A stretch of 64,000 nucleotides of DNA from positions 62,001 to 126,000 of the forward strand of contig NZ_BOMM01000064.1 of assembly GCF_016862195.1 (NCBI RefSeq), given 5' to 3'. This document shows positions 23,211 to 32,576 of this stretch, piece after piece. Each line of letters begins with the position of its first letter. The first letter of the stretch is position 1. The notes beneath the pieces were generated by a model. That model was given only the letters and a program-made list of their open reading frames with translations, searched no databases and was not told the DNA's origin. Both the position numbers and the translations under genes were made by a program. This DNA is from Paractinoplanes ferrugineus (GTDB lineage: Bacteria; Actinomycetota; Actinomycetes; Mycobacteriales; Micromonosporaceae).

Positions 23211-25400
23211 TCAGTGCTCGCGCAGCAGCCGGGCGTACGCCCCACCCGCCGCCATCAGTTCGTCGTGGGTGCCCCGTTCGACCGCCCGGCCGCCCTCGAG
23301 CACCACGATCAGATCGGCGTCGCGGATCGTGGAGAGGCGGTGCGCGACGATGAGGCAGGTCGCGCCCCGGCGGCGCAGGTTGCGATCGATGAGTTGCTCG
23401 GTCTCGGCGTCCAGGGCGCTCGTCGCCTCGTCCAGGACCAGGACCAGGGGCCGGCGCACCAGCGCCCGGGCGATCTCCAGTCGCTGCCGCTGACCGCCGG
23501 AGAAGTTGCGGCCGCCCTCCTGCACCAGCCCGGACAGGCCACCGGCCCGGCCGGCGATCTCGGCGAAGATCGCGGCATCCTTGAGCGCCGCGATCACCTC
23601 CTCGTCGCCGATCGTCGGGTCCCACAGCGTCACGTTGTCGCGGATCGTGCCCTCGAACAGCATCCGGTTCTGGTCGACCATCGCGACGGTGGCCGCCCAC
23701 AGCTCGGCGTCGACCTCCTCGCGCCGCAGGCCGTCCACCGTGACCTGACCGGACCAGCACGGGTAGAGACCGGCCACCAGTCGTCCCACTGTCGACTTGC
23801 CGCTGCCCGAGGACCCGACCAGGGCGACCCGTGACCCGGGCGGCATGTCGAGCTCGAACTGCGACAGCAGCGGTGCGCCGAGCGGGTTGTAGCCGAAACT
23901 CACCTTCTCGATCCGCAGATGTCCCTGCAGCGAGGCCACCGGCGGGAGCACCGCCGGCCGGGCCGGCACCGGATAGCGCTCCACGTCGCGCAGCCGGCTC
24001 AGATCGGCGCTCATGTCCTGCAGCCTCGAGCCCAGCGCGGTCAGGTTGACGATCGGCCGGTTCATGGCGGTGACCAGACCCTGCATCGCCACCAGCACCC
24101 CGACGCTCAGCGAGCCGGCGATCACCTGCCGGCTGCCGAGCCCGAGCAGCACGGCGGTGTTCGCGGCCGCGAGCAGGGCCGGCACCACCGACAGCACCGC
24201 GGCCGGCACACCCAGCCGCTGCTGGCTGGAGCTGACCGCCGAACCACGCGCGGCGAAGCGCTGGTAGCCGACCTCCTCCTCGCCGGTGGCCTTGATCGAC
24301 TCGATCATCTGGATGGTGGTGTAGACGGTCGCGAACATCTTGCCGCGCTCCGCCTGCAGGCCCGCGACCACGCTCGTGCGATGCGCCGCCACATAACGCA
24401 GGACGGCCACGTTCAACCCGGCGAACGCCATCGCGCAGAGCCCGAGCGTGACGTCGTAGGAGCAGAGCAGTACGCCGTACGCCCCGACCAGCGCGGTGTC
24501 CACCGCGGTCGCCGCCACCCGCCGGGTGAGCAGGTCGGCCACCACGTCGTTGCTGCGCACCCGCTGGGTGAGGTCGGCCGCCTGGCGCTGGTCGAAGAAG
24601 GCCACCGGCAGCCGGAGCAGCCGCCGGAAGAACCGTGAGCCACTGCTCAGCGCCAGGGCGGTCTCGCTGCGGATCAGCAGCCGCTGCTGCAGCAGCCCGG
24701 CGACCAGGGTGAGCAGCACGGCGGCGCTCATCGCCAGCGCCAGCGAGGTGAACGCGCCGTGGTCCTTGCCGAGCAGCACCCGGTCGACGAACACCCGCAC
24801 CAGCGCCGGCTGGGTCAGGCCGACGACCGCGATGATCAGGCCGAGCAGCACCGTCAGCGGCACCACCGAGCCGAGGTTGCGCCAGCGCCGGGCCAACTGG
24901 GGCAGCACCCGGAAGGGGGTCCCGCCGGGCTCGAACTCGGGACCCGGCCGCATGGTCAGGACGATGCCGGTGAACGCGCTGTCGAACTCCGACCAGCTGA
25001 CCGAGCGCGGGCCGGTGGCCGGGTCGTTGATCCGGACCCGGCGCCCGAGCCCCTCCAGGACCACGAAGTGCTCGAACTTCCAGAACAGCACGGCCGGCAA
25101 CGGCACGTCGGCCAGGCCGTCGACGTCCATCTGGAAGCCCTTGGCGACCAGGCCGTACTTGCGGGCGCCCTTGAGGACACTGGCCGCCGTGGAGCCGTCC
25201 CGGCTGACGCCGCAGGTCTGCCGCAGCTCCTCGGGGGCGACGTGCCGGCCGTACCGGCCCAGGACGATGCCCAGGGCGGCGGCGCCGCACTCGACCGCCT
25301 CCATCTGGATCACGGTGGGGGTGCGGACCCGGCGCCGGCGAGGGTGCGGTACGGCCGCCGCGCCCGCCTCGCCCAGGTCGATGTCGGCCGGGCCGGTCAC
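23211..25400 (-). CDS. NHLM-type ABC transporter with C39 leader peptidase
   Basis: 729 residues from a GTG at 25400 that overlaps the HlyD stop as GTGA. The N-terminal C39 cysteine protease has Cys in MEAVECGAAALG, His in FWKFEHFVVLEG and Asp in RINDPATGPR, the full catalytic set for cutting after GG leaders. Membrane domain about 170-450. The NBD has Walker A GSSGSGKST, signature FSGGQRQRLEIARAL and Walker B LVLVLDEATSALD. It should remove the NHLP leaders at the IAGG, VAGG and VVGG sites of the three precursors while exporting the cores. Confidence 0.95.
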   Translation of the reverse strand: MTGPADIDLGEAGAAAVPHPRRRRVRTPTVIQMEAVECGAAALGIVLGRYGRHVAPEELRQTCGVSRDGSTAASVLKGARKYGLVAKGFQMDVDGLADVPLPAVLFWKFEHFVVLEGLGRRVRINDPATGPRSVSWSEFDSAFTGIVLTMRPGPEFEPGGTPFRVLPQLARRWRNLGSVVPLTVLLGLIIAVVGLTQPALVRVFVDRVLLGKDHGAFTSLALAMSAAVLLTLVAGLLQQRLLIRSETALALSSGSRFFRRLLRLPVAFFDQRQAADLTQRVRSNDVVADLLTRRVAATAVDTALVGAYGVLLCSYDVTLGLCAMAFAGLNVAVLRYVAAHRTSVVAGLQAERGKMFATVYTTIQMIESIKATGEEEVGYQRFAARGSAVSSSQQRLGVPAAVLSVVPALLAAANTAVLLGLGSRQVIAGSLSVGVLVAMQGLVTAMNRPIVNLTALGSRLQDMSADLSRLRDVERYPVPARPAVLPPVASLQGHLRIEKVSFGYNPLGAPLLSQFELDMPPGSRVALVGSSGSGKSTVGRLVAGLYPCWSGQVTVDGLRREEVDAELWAATVAMVDQNRMLFEGTIRDNVTLWDPTIGDEEVIAALKDAAIFAEIAGRAGGLSGLVQEGGRNFSGGQRQRLEIARALVRRPLVLVLDEATSALDAETEQLIDRNLRRRGATCLIVAHRLSTIRDADLIVVLEGGRAVERGTHDELMAAGGAYARLLREH

Positions 25401-26203
25401 CGGGTCACCAGCCAGTCGATCGGGTGCTCGGTGGCGATGGTGAACCGGGCGGTGATCGCGCTCGCCGAGTTCAGCTGGAACGGCGGGGCGGCCTTGGACC
25501 AGCGCAACCCGCTCGCCGAATCGGGGTCGGCGAGCAGCGGCACGGTGACCCGGATGACGCTGCCCGCCCCGAGCAGGCGCCGCACGTCGGCGCCGCTGCC
25601 CAGGAACGCCCGCATCGACCGCTCGGTCTCCGGGAAGGACGCGACGTCGGTCACCGTGCCGGAGAGGGTGCCGAACACCGCGGTCGGCACCGCGTCGGCG
25701 ACGACGGTGACCCGGTTGCCCGGCTGCAGCAGGGGTGCCGCGGCGGCGGGCACGAAGACCACCGCCTGCAGGGCGTCCCCGGGGGTGTCGAGTCGCTCCA
25801 TGTCGGCGACCGGGGTGCCCGGTTCCAGCAGCTCCCCCTCGCTGACCAGCCAGGCCACCACGTACGCGTCCCACGGCGCGTTCACGATGGTGATCTTCCC
25901 GTTCTGTTCCACGCTGTACAGCGGCGTGCCCTTGGCCACCCGCTGGTCGGCCGCGCTCCAGACCTTGACGACCTGGCCGCCGATCATCGCGTCGACGGCG
26001 GACACCCCGTTGGAGTGGATCAGCACGCCGGCCGCCTGCACCACCCGCGGCACGGTCGCGTGGACCGCCCACACCCCGGCGCTGCCCACCGCGACGGCCA
26101 TCGCGACGGTGATCAGCCAGCTCGGCACACTGGCCAGCTTGATCACGTCGTCCAGTTGTTCCGGCGCCTCGAGGTGGCGCAGCGCCTGCCGCCGGAATTT
26201 CAT
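25397..26203 (-). CDS. NHLM-type HlyD family secretion protein
   Basis: 268 residues. Short cytoplasmic N terminus with LEAPEQLDDVIKLA, one membrane segment (about 29-50), then a lipoyl-like beta-hairpin domain (VVKVWSAADQRVAKGTPLYSV) and a barrel. The size and the LEAPEQLD motif match HlyD proteins of NHLP export loci. It links the ABC pair to the outside. ATG overlaps the SagB-like stop (ATGA) and its stop overlaps the C39-ABC start. Confidence 0.9.
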   Translation of the reverse strand: MKFRRQALRHLEAPEQLDDVIKLASVPSWLITVAMAVAVGSAGVWAVHATVPRVVQAAGVLIHSNGVSAVDAMIGGQVVKVWSAADQRVAKGTPLYSVEQNGKITIVNAPWDAYVVAWLVSEGELLEPGTPVADMERLDTPGDALQAVVFVPAAAAPLLQPGNRVTVVADAVPTAVFGTLSGTVTDVASFPETERSMRAFLGSGADVRRLLGAGSVIRVTVPLLADPDSASGLRWSKAAPPFQLNSASAITARFTIATEHPIDWLVTR

Positions 26204-27657
26204 GCCGCCCTCCGCGAACCGAGCGTGAAGTCGGCGATGTTCGGCTCGACCAGCGGATCGATGCCGGCGAGCCGGGCGAAGGCCGCCGAGTCACCGGCCC
26301 CGAGGGCGCAGGGCGCCAGCCCCATCGCGGTCGCCACCAGGTACATCAGGCCGGTGAGCACCCCGGCGTTCTTGAGGGCCATGGCGTAGCTCAACCCCTC
26401 GTACTTCCACATCATGCGTTGTACGCGCGCGGTGATCACCAGGAGCACCTGCGGCGTCTCGGCCATGCCGGCCGCCGACCGGGCGTAGCGGGTCACCTTG
26501 CTGCCGGCCGCGTCGTGGCCGGTGAGCAGGGTGAGCCGGTGCTCGACGGAGTCGTAGTGGTAGAGCCCCGGATCCAGGCCGGAGCAGCGCGAGACGAGCG
26601 GGTAGATCTCCAGCTCGCAGAGCCCGCCGCCACCCGGGTACGGACGGTGGCCGACCTCCTGCCCGCCGGCCTGCGTCACGCCGCTGGTGTGCTGCACCCG
26701 GTACAGGAACTCGCCGAGGGCGTCGACGGTGAGCGGGTGACCGTCGTCGTGTTCCCGGACCGAGTGGCGCGCCCGCACCACAGCGGTCAGCGGTTCGTCG
26801 CGCTTGGCCACCAGTTCCATGTCCGGGACCGGCAGCACCCGGTGCCGGCCGTCCGGGAAGGACCGGCGCAGCGGGGCCGGGGGCAGCTTGCCGCGGAACG
26901 GATAGGTGCCACCCACCGGGGCGACGTGCCGGCCCGGTCGCGCCCGGTCGTGCAGGGCGAGTTCCTCGGGCAGCCAGTAGGCCAGCGGGGCGTGGGTGGA
27001 CTCCTCCTCGAACTCCGCCGCGGTGACCAGCAGCCGGCCGGTGAGCAACTCGTCGAGGACCCGACCGGCGACCGGCTCGGCGACGGCGAGGGTGTCGGCC
27101 ACGTCGTGTACGTCGCAGCCCGCGTCGGCCGCCGTGGCGAACACCGTGGCCAGGCCCGGGTCGGCGCAGGCGACGGCGACCGTGGCCAGCGGCGACGCGG
27201 CCACCAGGCGGCCGTCCTGCACGCGCAGCCCGGCGAAGCGGGAGAGCCGGTAACGGCCGCCCGGCTCGTGCCGCCGCGCCTCCGGCAGGCTGCCCGAACC
27301 CAGGCCCCGCGGGACCACGTCGAGCAACGGCCGGCCCCCGGCCTGCAGCCGGCGTTCCAGCCAGGAATGGGCGGACAGCCGGCGCAGCAGGATCTGCGCG
27401 GGCAGCAACTGCCCCTCGCCCTCCAGGCCGACCACGATCCGGTGCAGTTCCAGGTCGCCGACCCAGTCCCCGGCCAGCCGCAGGACCAGCGCCCGGCGGC
27501 TGACGCCGAGCCCGCCCAGCGGCAGTTGGAACCGGCTCTGCCGCAGCCGCAGCGCGCCCGTCGCGTCGCTGCTCAGTTCCGCGTCCCGGCGCAGCCGGAA
27601 CGACTCGTGGGCGGCCGCCGCCCCGGGTTGGCCGTCCTGGATTGCTGTGCTGGTCAC
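26200..27657 (-). CDS. SagB-type FMN dehydrogenase for azoline oxidation
   Basis: 485 residues from a GTG at 27657 (GAGGGG upstream). The C-terminal 230 residues are a nitroreductase-fold SagB domain: VRARHSVREHDDGHPLTV, RPYPGGGGLCELEIYPLV, GLYHYDSVEHRLTLL and LKNAGVLTGLMYLVATAMGL. The N-terminal half carries a degenerate regulatory or partner-docking region. SagB proteins oxidise thiazoline/oxazoline rings made by a cyclodehydratase. It is directly downstream of that cyclodehydratase gene and upstream of the exporters, which fits processing of the cysteine-rich NHLP precursor 3. Confidence 0.92.
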   Translation of the reverse strand: MTSTAIQDGQPGAAAAHESFRLRRDAELSSDATGALRLRQSRFQLPLGGLGVSRRALVLRLAGDWVGDLELHRIVVGLEGEGQLLPAQILLRRLSAHSWLERRLQAGGRPLLDVVPRGLGSGSLPEARRHEPGGRYRLSRFAGLRVQDGRLVAASPLATVAVACADPGLATVFATAADAGCDVHDVADTLAVAEPVAGRVLDELLTGRLLVTAAEFEEESTHAPLAYWLPEELALHDRARPGRHVAPVGGTYPFRGKLPPAPLRRSFPDGRHRVLPVPDMELVAKRDEPLTAVVRARHSVREHDDGHPLTVDALGEFLYRVQHTSGVTQAGGQEVGHRPYPGGGGLCELEIYPLVSRCSGLDPGLYHYDSVEHRLTLLTGHDAAGSKVTRYARSAAGMAETPQVLLVITARVQRMMWKYEGLSYAMALKNAGVLTGLMYLVATAMGLAPCALGAGDSAAFARLAGIDPLVEPNIADFTLGSRRAA

Positions 27658-27675
27658 GGTGATCCCCTCGCCTGG

Positions 27676-29979
27676 TCAGAAGAAGACGCTGAGTGGGTTG
27701 ATCGAGTCCTCGCCGGTGACCCGCGGGGTGCGGCCCAGAGCGGCCGGCACGTCCCACAGCCGCCCCGGTCCCAGCCGCCGCCAGAAGTGCCGCAGGCCCG
27801 GCACCAGCACCTTGACCACGGCCAGATCCAGGTCCGGGCGGGACTGGTCGAGCACGATCACGTCGAGGCCGGCGCGGCGCAGGCGGTCGACACAGAGCCG
27901 CACGTCCCCGGCCACGTCCCCGGTGCCGGCCCGGTCGTGGGTGTGCACGGTGCTCGGCGGCCGGTCGGGATCCGGGGTCAGCCACGGCTGGTCGGCCACC
28001 CGTACGGTCTCGTACCAGGCCACGGTGTCCGGATCGGTCATGCCGTAGCGGGTGCGGCCGCCGACGAACCGCGCGACGATCGGCAGGAACTGATTGAGCT
28101 CGGTCAGCGCCCGGCCCAGCGCCGTCGCCGGGTCGAGATGGCTGCCGAAGCCGAGGATCACGTCCTCGGTCGGCCGCTCGCGGTGCCGGGACACCGCGGC
28201 GTACGCCGGCATGCCGAGATCGGCCGTGAGGTCCAGCGCCCACAGCTCCCGGCCCAGGTCGTCGGTGTAATGGGCGCGCAGCGCGTCGATCCACGGGTCG
28301 GCGAACGACGCCAGGTCGACGCCGGGCAGCCGGGAGCGGTGGTACCACCACAGGGCGACGCTGTCCCGCTCCACCAGTTCGCCGAGGCCCTGCAGGATCG
28401 CCTCGGCCGCGGTGTTGCCGGCCGAGCAGCCGTTCGAGTCGGGCGCGCAGACGTCGAGCGCGGCCACGTCCGGGTGGCCGTACCAGCAGTAGGCGGCCGG
28501 GATGTCCCGCGGGGCGTCGTGGGTCAGCGACCAGCCGGTGCTCCAGTCCATCGGCTGGTCGTCGGCCGCCGGCGCCGGGACGCGGTGGAAGTGCCCGCCG
28601 CCGGCGTTGCTGTGCGCACGGTTGGCGTACTGCTTGTCGGAGAAGAGCAGGAGGTCGCGCGGGTGCAGGGTGCGGGCCGGATCCAGATCGGCGTACGCGG
28701 CCCGGCGCACCGGCCGGTCGGCGCGCCACACCCCGCTGTACCGCTCGATCGCCTCGGCGATGGCGCTCACCTTGGCCTGCACGACCGTCCGGCCCTTGCC
28801 GCCGGACAGCCCGCGCAGACTTTTGCGCAGACCGTTCGGGTGCCGGGCGACGGCGAAGTTGTGGCCGGAGATCCAGCTCTGGGTCAGGTCGTCGGGGCCG
28901 GTGAGCGGGTCCAGCCGGGTGACGACGCCCAGATAGCGGCTCACGTGCCGGGCCAGCCGCTGATAGACCTCGGCGGTGCCGGCGGTCCGGGTGCCGCCGT
29001 CCACGTCCGACGCGGCCCCGGCGGCCAGGGTGATTCGCGGGTCGGCGGCCCGGGTCAGGCCGGGGTCGCCGCACGCCGGGCACTGCGGCTGGCGGATCAG
29101 TTCGTGCTCCGCGGTGCTCAGGTCGCGGGTGTCCAGGGTGATCATCCGGCCGGTGATCCGGGGCGAGCGACCGGCGACGGCAAGCACCGGCAACTCCGCC
29201 GCGAGCAGACCGGCCGCGGTGGCCACCGTGCCGGGCAGGGCCGCCCGGGCCACCGTCACCCGCCCGGTCCCGCCCTGGCCCGCCAGGTAGTTCTCCACCT
29301 GCTCGTTCTCCAGCCACCGCTGACGCAGACAGGACCAGCATCCGGTGGAGCCGGGGATCAGGTGCGGGCCGAGAACCAGCACCGAGCCGTGCGCCCGGAT
29401 CAGCGTCCACGGCCGGCCCGTGCTCAGGCAGGCCTCGTTCACCAGCGACAACCGCTCGTCGACGTACGAACCGGGGGCGACCACGATCTGGGCCGACCCG
29501 GCCAGGACGACGGCCAGGTCGGGATCAGCGGCGGCCACCACCTCCACCCGGCCGACCGCGGGGGCCAGCCGATCGGCGATCGCGGCGGTCACCGGCGAGC
29601 CGGCGTCGACGAGCAGCACCCGGCCGGTCGCCGTCCACTGCTCGGCGGTGTCCGGGGCGATCCCGCGGGCGTCCCAGCCGGCGGCCACCGCCGTACGCGT
29701 CCCGGCCGGCCCGTCGGCCAGCAGTTGCAGCCCGGCCAGCCGCCGCAACCCGGACGCCACCGCGGCCATCGGGTGCCGGTCGGCCACCAGGGCGGCGAGC
29801 CGTTCCACGGTCCGGGTGCCATCGAGCAGCGGCGCCAGGTCGACCGTCGCCGGATCGTCGATCAGCAGGTTGCGGTGCTCGCCGACGACGACCAGGTAGG
29901 CGCCGTCCGGGCCGGAGCAGAGAACCGGCTGGTAGTCCGCGCGCAGGCGGGGGCGGCGCAGGCGGGGTGTGTCCGTCAT
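27676..29979 (-). CDS. TOMM cyclodehydratase: leader-binding E1-like domain fused to YcaO
   Basis: 767 residues from the ATG at 29979, overlapping the lipoprotein stop as ATGA. The N-terminal half resembles the ocin-ThiF/E1-like leader-binding partner, with zinc cysteines in TGCWSCLRQRW (about 211) and QCPACGDPG (about 299). The C-terminal half is YcaO: KVSAIAEAIERYSGVW, SNGCSAGNTAAEAILQGLGELVERD and GSHLDPATALGRALTELNQ. Fusion of both parts gives a complete azoline-forming enzyme for Cys/Ser/Thr. The C terminus INPLSVFF differs from the PxPxP ending seen in many such enzymes. Likely substrate: NHLP precursor 3. Confidence 0.93.
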   Translation of the reverse strand: MTDTPRLRRPRLRADYQPVLCSGPDGAYLVVVGEHRNLLIDDPATVDLAPLLDGTRTVERLAALVADRHPMAAVASGLRRLAGLQLLADGPAGTRTAVAAGWDARGIAPDTAEQWTATGRVLLVDAGSPVTAAIADRLAPAVGRVEVVAAADPDLAVVLAGSAQIVVAPGSYVDERLSLVNEACLSTGRPWTLIRAHGSVLVLGPHLIPGSTGCWSCLRQRWLENEQVENYLAGQGGTGRVTVARAALPGTVATAAGLLAAELPVLAVAGRSPRITGRMITLDTRDLSTAEHELIRQPQCPACGDPGLTRAADPRITLAAGAASDVDGGTRTAGTAEVYQRLARHVSRYLGVVTRLDPLTGPDDLTQSWISGHNFAVARHPNGLRKSLRGLSGGKGRTVVQAKVSAIAEAIERYSGVWRADRPVRRAAYADLDPARTLHPRDLLLFSDKQYANRAHSNAGGGHFHRVPAPAADDQPMDWSTGWSLTHDAPRDIPAAYCWYGHPDVAALDVCAPDSNGCSAGNTAAEAILQGLGELVERDSVALWWYHRSRLPGVDLASFADPWIDALRAHYTDDLGRELWALDLTADLGMPAYAAVSRHRERPTEDVILGFGSHLDPATALGRALTELNQFLPIVARFVGGRTRYGMTDPDTVAWYETVRVADQPWLTPDPDRPPSTVHTHDRAGTGDVAGDVRLCVDRLRRAGLDVIVLDQSRPDLDLAVVKVLVPGLRHFWRRLGPGRLWDVPAALGRTPRVTGEDSINPLSVFF

Positions 29980-30965
29980 TTCGTCACGTCGAGCGACACC
30001 GGTGCGTCGGCGAGGCCGAGCAGGCTCGCCGGTGCGGCCGCGTCGGCCGGCACCAGCAGCAGGAACGTCTGCAGCCGGGCGACCCGGATGCGGCGCCCGT
30101 GCACCGCTTCCGAGCGGCCGAGCGCGGCCATGTCCGGTGCGGCCGGGGTCAGGGACGCGGTGGGGCCGGTGATCGTGTCGGACACCGCGAGGGTGACGAA
30201 GGCCAGCGTGCCGGCCGAGGTGCGGGCCGCGCAGTCGGACCACTGGGCCTTCTGGAAGGTGCGGGCGACGGCCATCCCGGCCCCCTGCATCTGCTGGCTG
30301 TAGACCGCCCAGCCACCGGCGAACCGGCGGTCCAGCAGGACGTTGGAAGCCACCAGAGTGGTGTCCGGGGCGCCTGATCCGATGGTCCGGGCGAACAGCT
30401 GCGCGGCCAGCCGCTCCCGGAGCCCGGCGGGCAGGGCCTCGGTGGACGACACGGCGGCGGCGCTGCCCAGCGAGGCCAGGGCGGCCTGCCCGTCCGGGCC
30501 GATCTGCACGTTGTGGCTGAGCTTCCAACCACCCTCGGGGGTACGGACGAAGTGGCTGACGTCGCGCAGGAGCAGCTCCTCACCGGTCAGCCGCAGTTTC
30601 GCGGTGACCAGGAAGCAGCCGGTGTCGGCGGTCGGCAGCGCGAACACCGGATCGACGTGCCGGAAGCCGGGCTGGTTGCGCCGGACGAGGCGGGCCTTGT
30701 TGACGGCCGCGACGCTGGCGTCCAGCGACGGGCTGACCTCCTGGCCGCGCAGGCCGGCCAGGTCGCCGGCCACCGTCGCGGCCGAGTCGGCGTCGTCGAA
30801 GGCGGCGAGCACCCCGGTCGCGGCGGGCGCACCGAACGCCGGGGCCGGGCCCGGCGCGGCGACGGCGGCCGTCTCGCCCCGGGCGCAGCCGGTCAGGCCG
30901 GCGCCGAGCAGGACGGCAAGGATTCCTGCGGTCAGCGGCGACCGGTTCGGACGCAGACGACTCAC
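29976..30965 (-). CDS. Lipoprotein heading the cyclodehydratase-export operon
   Basis: 329 residues from a GTG at 30965 with AGGAGG five bases upstream. A signal sequence with lipobox LTGC follows (about 10-29). The mature part is a mixed alpha/beta region (VRRNQPGFRHVDPVFALPT, LRDVSHFVRTPEGGWKLSHNV, GGWAVYSQQMQGAGMAV) with no family I recognise. It begins the operon lipoprotein-cyclodehydratase-SagB-HlyD-ABC-ABC. A self-immunity or envelope-sensing role is plausible for a lipoprotein in a bacteriocin-type locus, but unproven. Confidence 0.8.
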   Translation of the reverse strand: MSRLRPNRSPLTAGILAVLLGAGLTGCARGETAAVAAPGPAPAFGAPAATGVLAAFDDADSAATVAGDLAGLRGQEVSPSLDASVAAVNKARLVRRNQPGFRHVDPVFALPTADTGCFLVTAKLRLTGEELLLRDVSHFVRTPEGGWKLSHNVQIGPDGQAALASLGSAAAVSSTEALPAGLRERLAAQLFARTIGSGAPDTTLVASNVLLDRRFAGGWAVYSQQMQGAGMAVARTFQKAQWSDCAARTSAGTLAFVTLAVSDTITGPTASLTPAAPDMAALGRSEAVHGRRIRVARLQTFLLLVPADAAAPASLLGLADAPVSLDVTK

Positions 30966-31134
30966 GACAGCCTCCTGGCGGGGATGCGGGACCCGCCCCG
31001 ACGGCATGATCCGCGCCCTGAGTATTTCCCCGCCCCGGTGGCCCGGCGGCCGATGGCGGCAGACCGTACCGGGCAGCCCGCGCGCGGCGGAACCGGATCC
31101 GGCCACCGCAGCGGCACGACGACACCGATCGATG

Positions 31135-31872
31135 TCAGCCATGCGCGACGACGGCCGCCAGCCCCGCGCGGGACGGCACGCCGAGCAGCCGGTAGATGCG
31201 CGCCAGATGGGCGTCGACGGTGCGCGGGCTGACCGACAGCTGCCGGGCGATCAGCCGGGTGGTGGCTCCGGTGCCGGCCAGCTGCGCGATCTCGAGCTGC
31301 CGGGCGGTGAGTTTGGCCAGCGGCAGCGGGGCCGGTGCGCCCAGCCGCAGCCGGCGCACCTCGGGGCCGGCTTCCCACCGCACGGCCGGCTCCGGCCGGT
31401 AGGCCAGCACCAGCAGCAGCGGCGCGGCCACCGGGTAGCGCACCAGGTGGCTGATCAGGTCCTGGGACATCCGGTCGGCCCACTGCAGGTCGTCGAGGAC
31501 CAGGACCAGGCCGGTGTCGGCGCGGGCGGCGATCCGGCGCCGCGCCCGCCGGCAGAGCAGGAACTGCTCGACGCTCAGCGGTGCCCCGGCGGCCCGGACC
31601 GTAGCGTTGTCCCAGTACCGCTCGTCGTCCGCGCCCTGCGGGCCCTGCCCGAAGGCGTGCAGGAAGACCTGGAACGGGATGTCGCGTTCGAGCTCGGCCG
31701 CGCAGCCGGTGCGGATCCGCAGCCCCGGCCGGGCGATCCCGGCCATCGCCGCGGCGAGCAGGCTCGTCTTGCCGGTGCCGGCCTCGCCGACCACCTCGAT
31801 GACCGACTGCCGGCCGGCCGCGAGGGCCGCCGCCGCCTCGGTGAAGAACCGGAGTTCCGCCGTACGGTCCAT
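31135..31872 (-). CDS. Shortened AAA-LuxR regulator (LAL-like)
   Basis: About 245 residues from the ATG at 31872 (MDRTAELRFF). Walker A GEAGTGKTSLL and Walker B LVLVLDDLQWAD mark a STAND/AAA ATPase like those of large LuxR regulators. At about residue 175 it runs straight into a LuxR helix-turn-helix (LTARQLEIAQLAGTGATTRL, VSPRTVDAHLARIYRLL). Family members are usually 850-1000 residues with a long sensor between the two. Here that middle is missing without a frameshift, giving a compact protein. It lies between the export operon and the rSAM/GNAT genes. Four 12-bp direct repeats lie upstream. Confidence 0.85.
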   Translation of the reverse strand: MDRTAELRFFTEAAAALAAGRQSVIEVVGEAGTGKTSLLAAAMAGIARPGLRIRTGCAAELERDIPFQVFLHAFGQGPQGADDERYWDNATVRAAGAPLSVEQFLLCRRARRRIAARADTGLVLVLDDLQWADRMSQDLISHLVRYPVAAPLLLVLAYRPEPAVRWEAGPEVRRLRLGAPAPLPLAKLTARQLEIAQLAGTGATTRLIARQLSVSPRTVDAHLARIYRLLGVPSRAGLAAVVAHG

Positions 31873-31940
31873 GACTGCTCCCGTCGCGCTGGCCGGCACG
31901 CCTGCGGCGTGACTTGCCCGGCCAGCCTGGCCGACGGGGT

Positions 31941-31983
31941 TGGAACGGACGCTGGAACGCTCGCTGGAACGCCGGCTGGAAGC
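31941..31983. repeat. Four 12-bp iterons upstream of the AAA-LuxR gene
   Basis: TGGAA[C/G] recurs at 31941, 31953, 31965 and 31977, exactly 12 bases apart, within the gap between the GNAT stop and the regulator start (31872). Phased direct repeats of this kind often bind transcription factors. Confidence 0.8.
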
Positions 31984-31990
31984 GGCCCGG

Positions 31991-32530
31991 TCAGTCGGCC
32001 GGCCCGGTGCGCAGCAGTCCGTAGATCAGCATGTCCCGCCAGCCGCCCTCCCGGAACCGCGCGCCGCGCAGCACGCCTTCGCAGGTGAACCCGGCCCGTT
32101 CCAGTGCGCGCTGCTCGGCGATGTTGTCGGCGTCGGTCTGCGCCTCCAGCCGGAACGCCAGGGTGCAGTCGAACAGATGACGCACCATCAGCTGGTGGGC
32201 CGCCGCGCCGAGCCCGCGCCCGCGGCATTCCGGCAGCAGCGCGAGCCCGATCTCGTAGCAGCCGCCGGGCGGGCCACCGCGGTCGCGCGCCTCCCAGCTC
32301 GCGATGCCCAGCACCGCTTCCTGGCCGGACGCGGGGTCCTTGCCGATCACCGCGAGCGCGGTGGAGTCGGTGGCGACGTATCCGTCCTTGTCCCAGCGGC
32401 GGCGCCGGACCCGCGGGTCGCGGAAGCCGGCCCACACGTAGCGCCCCGTGACACTCGGATCCGAGCCGAGCCGTTCCAGGAACGGCAGGTCCGGTTCCTG
32501 GAAGGGTCGCAGGATCACCTGTTCGTCCAT
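31991..32530 (-). CDS. GNAT-family N-acetyltransferase (RimJ/RimL type)
   Basis: 179 residues from the ATG at 32530 with GAGGTGACA upstream. GNAT motif A appears as LALLPECRGRGLGAAAHQLMVRHLF (split here by a conserved R/QGRGLGA turn) and motif B as DNIAEQRALERAGFTCEGVLRG. Such proteins acetylate ribosomal or small-peptide N termini or antibiotics. Beside a radical-SAM C-methyltransferase and a possible peptide gene it could tailor or protect against the product, but a housekeeping role is equally possible. Confidence 0.88.
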   Translation of the reverse strand: MDEQVILRPFQEPDLPFLERLGSDPSVTGRYVWAGFRDPRVRRRRWDKDGYVATDSTALAVIGKDPASGQEAVLGIASWEARDRGGPPGGCYEIGLALLPECRGRGLGAAAHQLMVRHLFDCTLAFRLEAQTDADNIAEQRALERAGFTCEGVLRGARFREGGWRDMLIYGLLRTGPAD

Positions 32531-32576
32531 TGTCACCTCGGAGGGGGTCGGGTTCTGCAGTATCACAGCAATCGGA

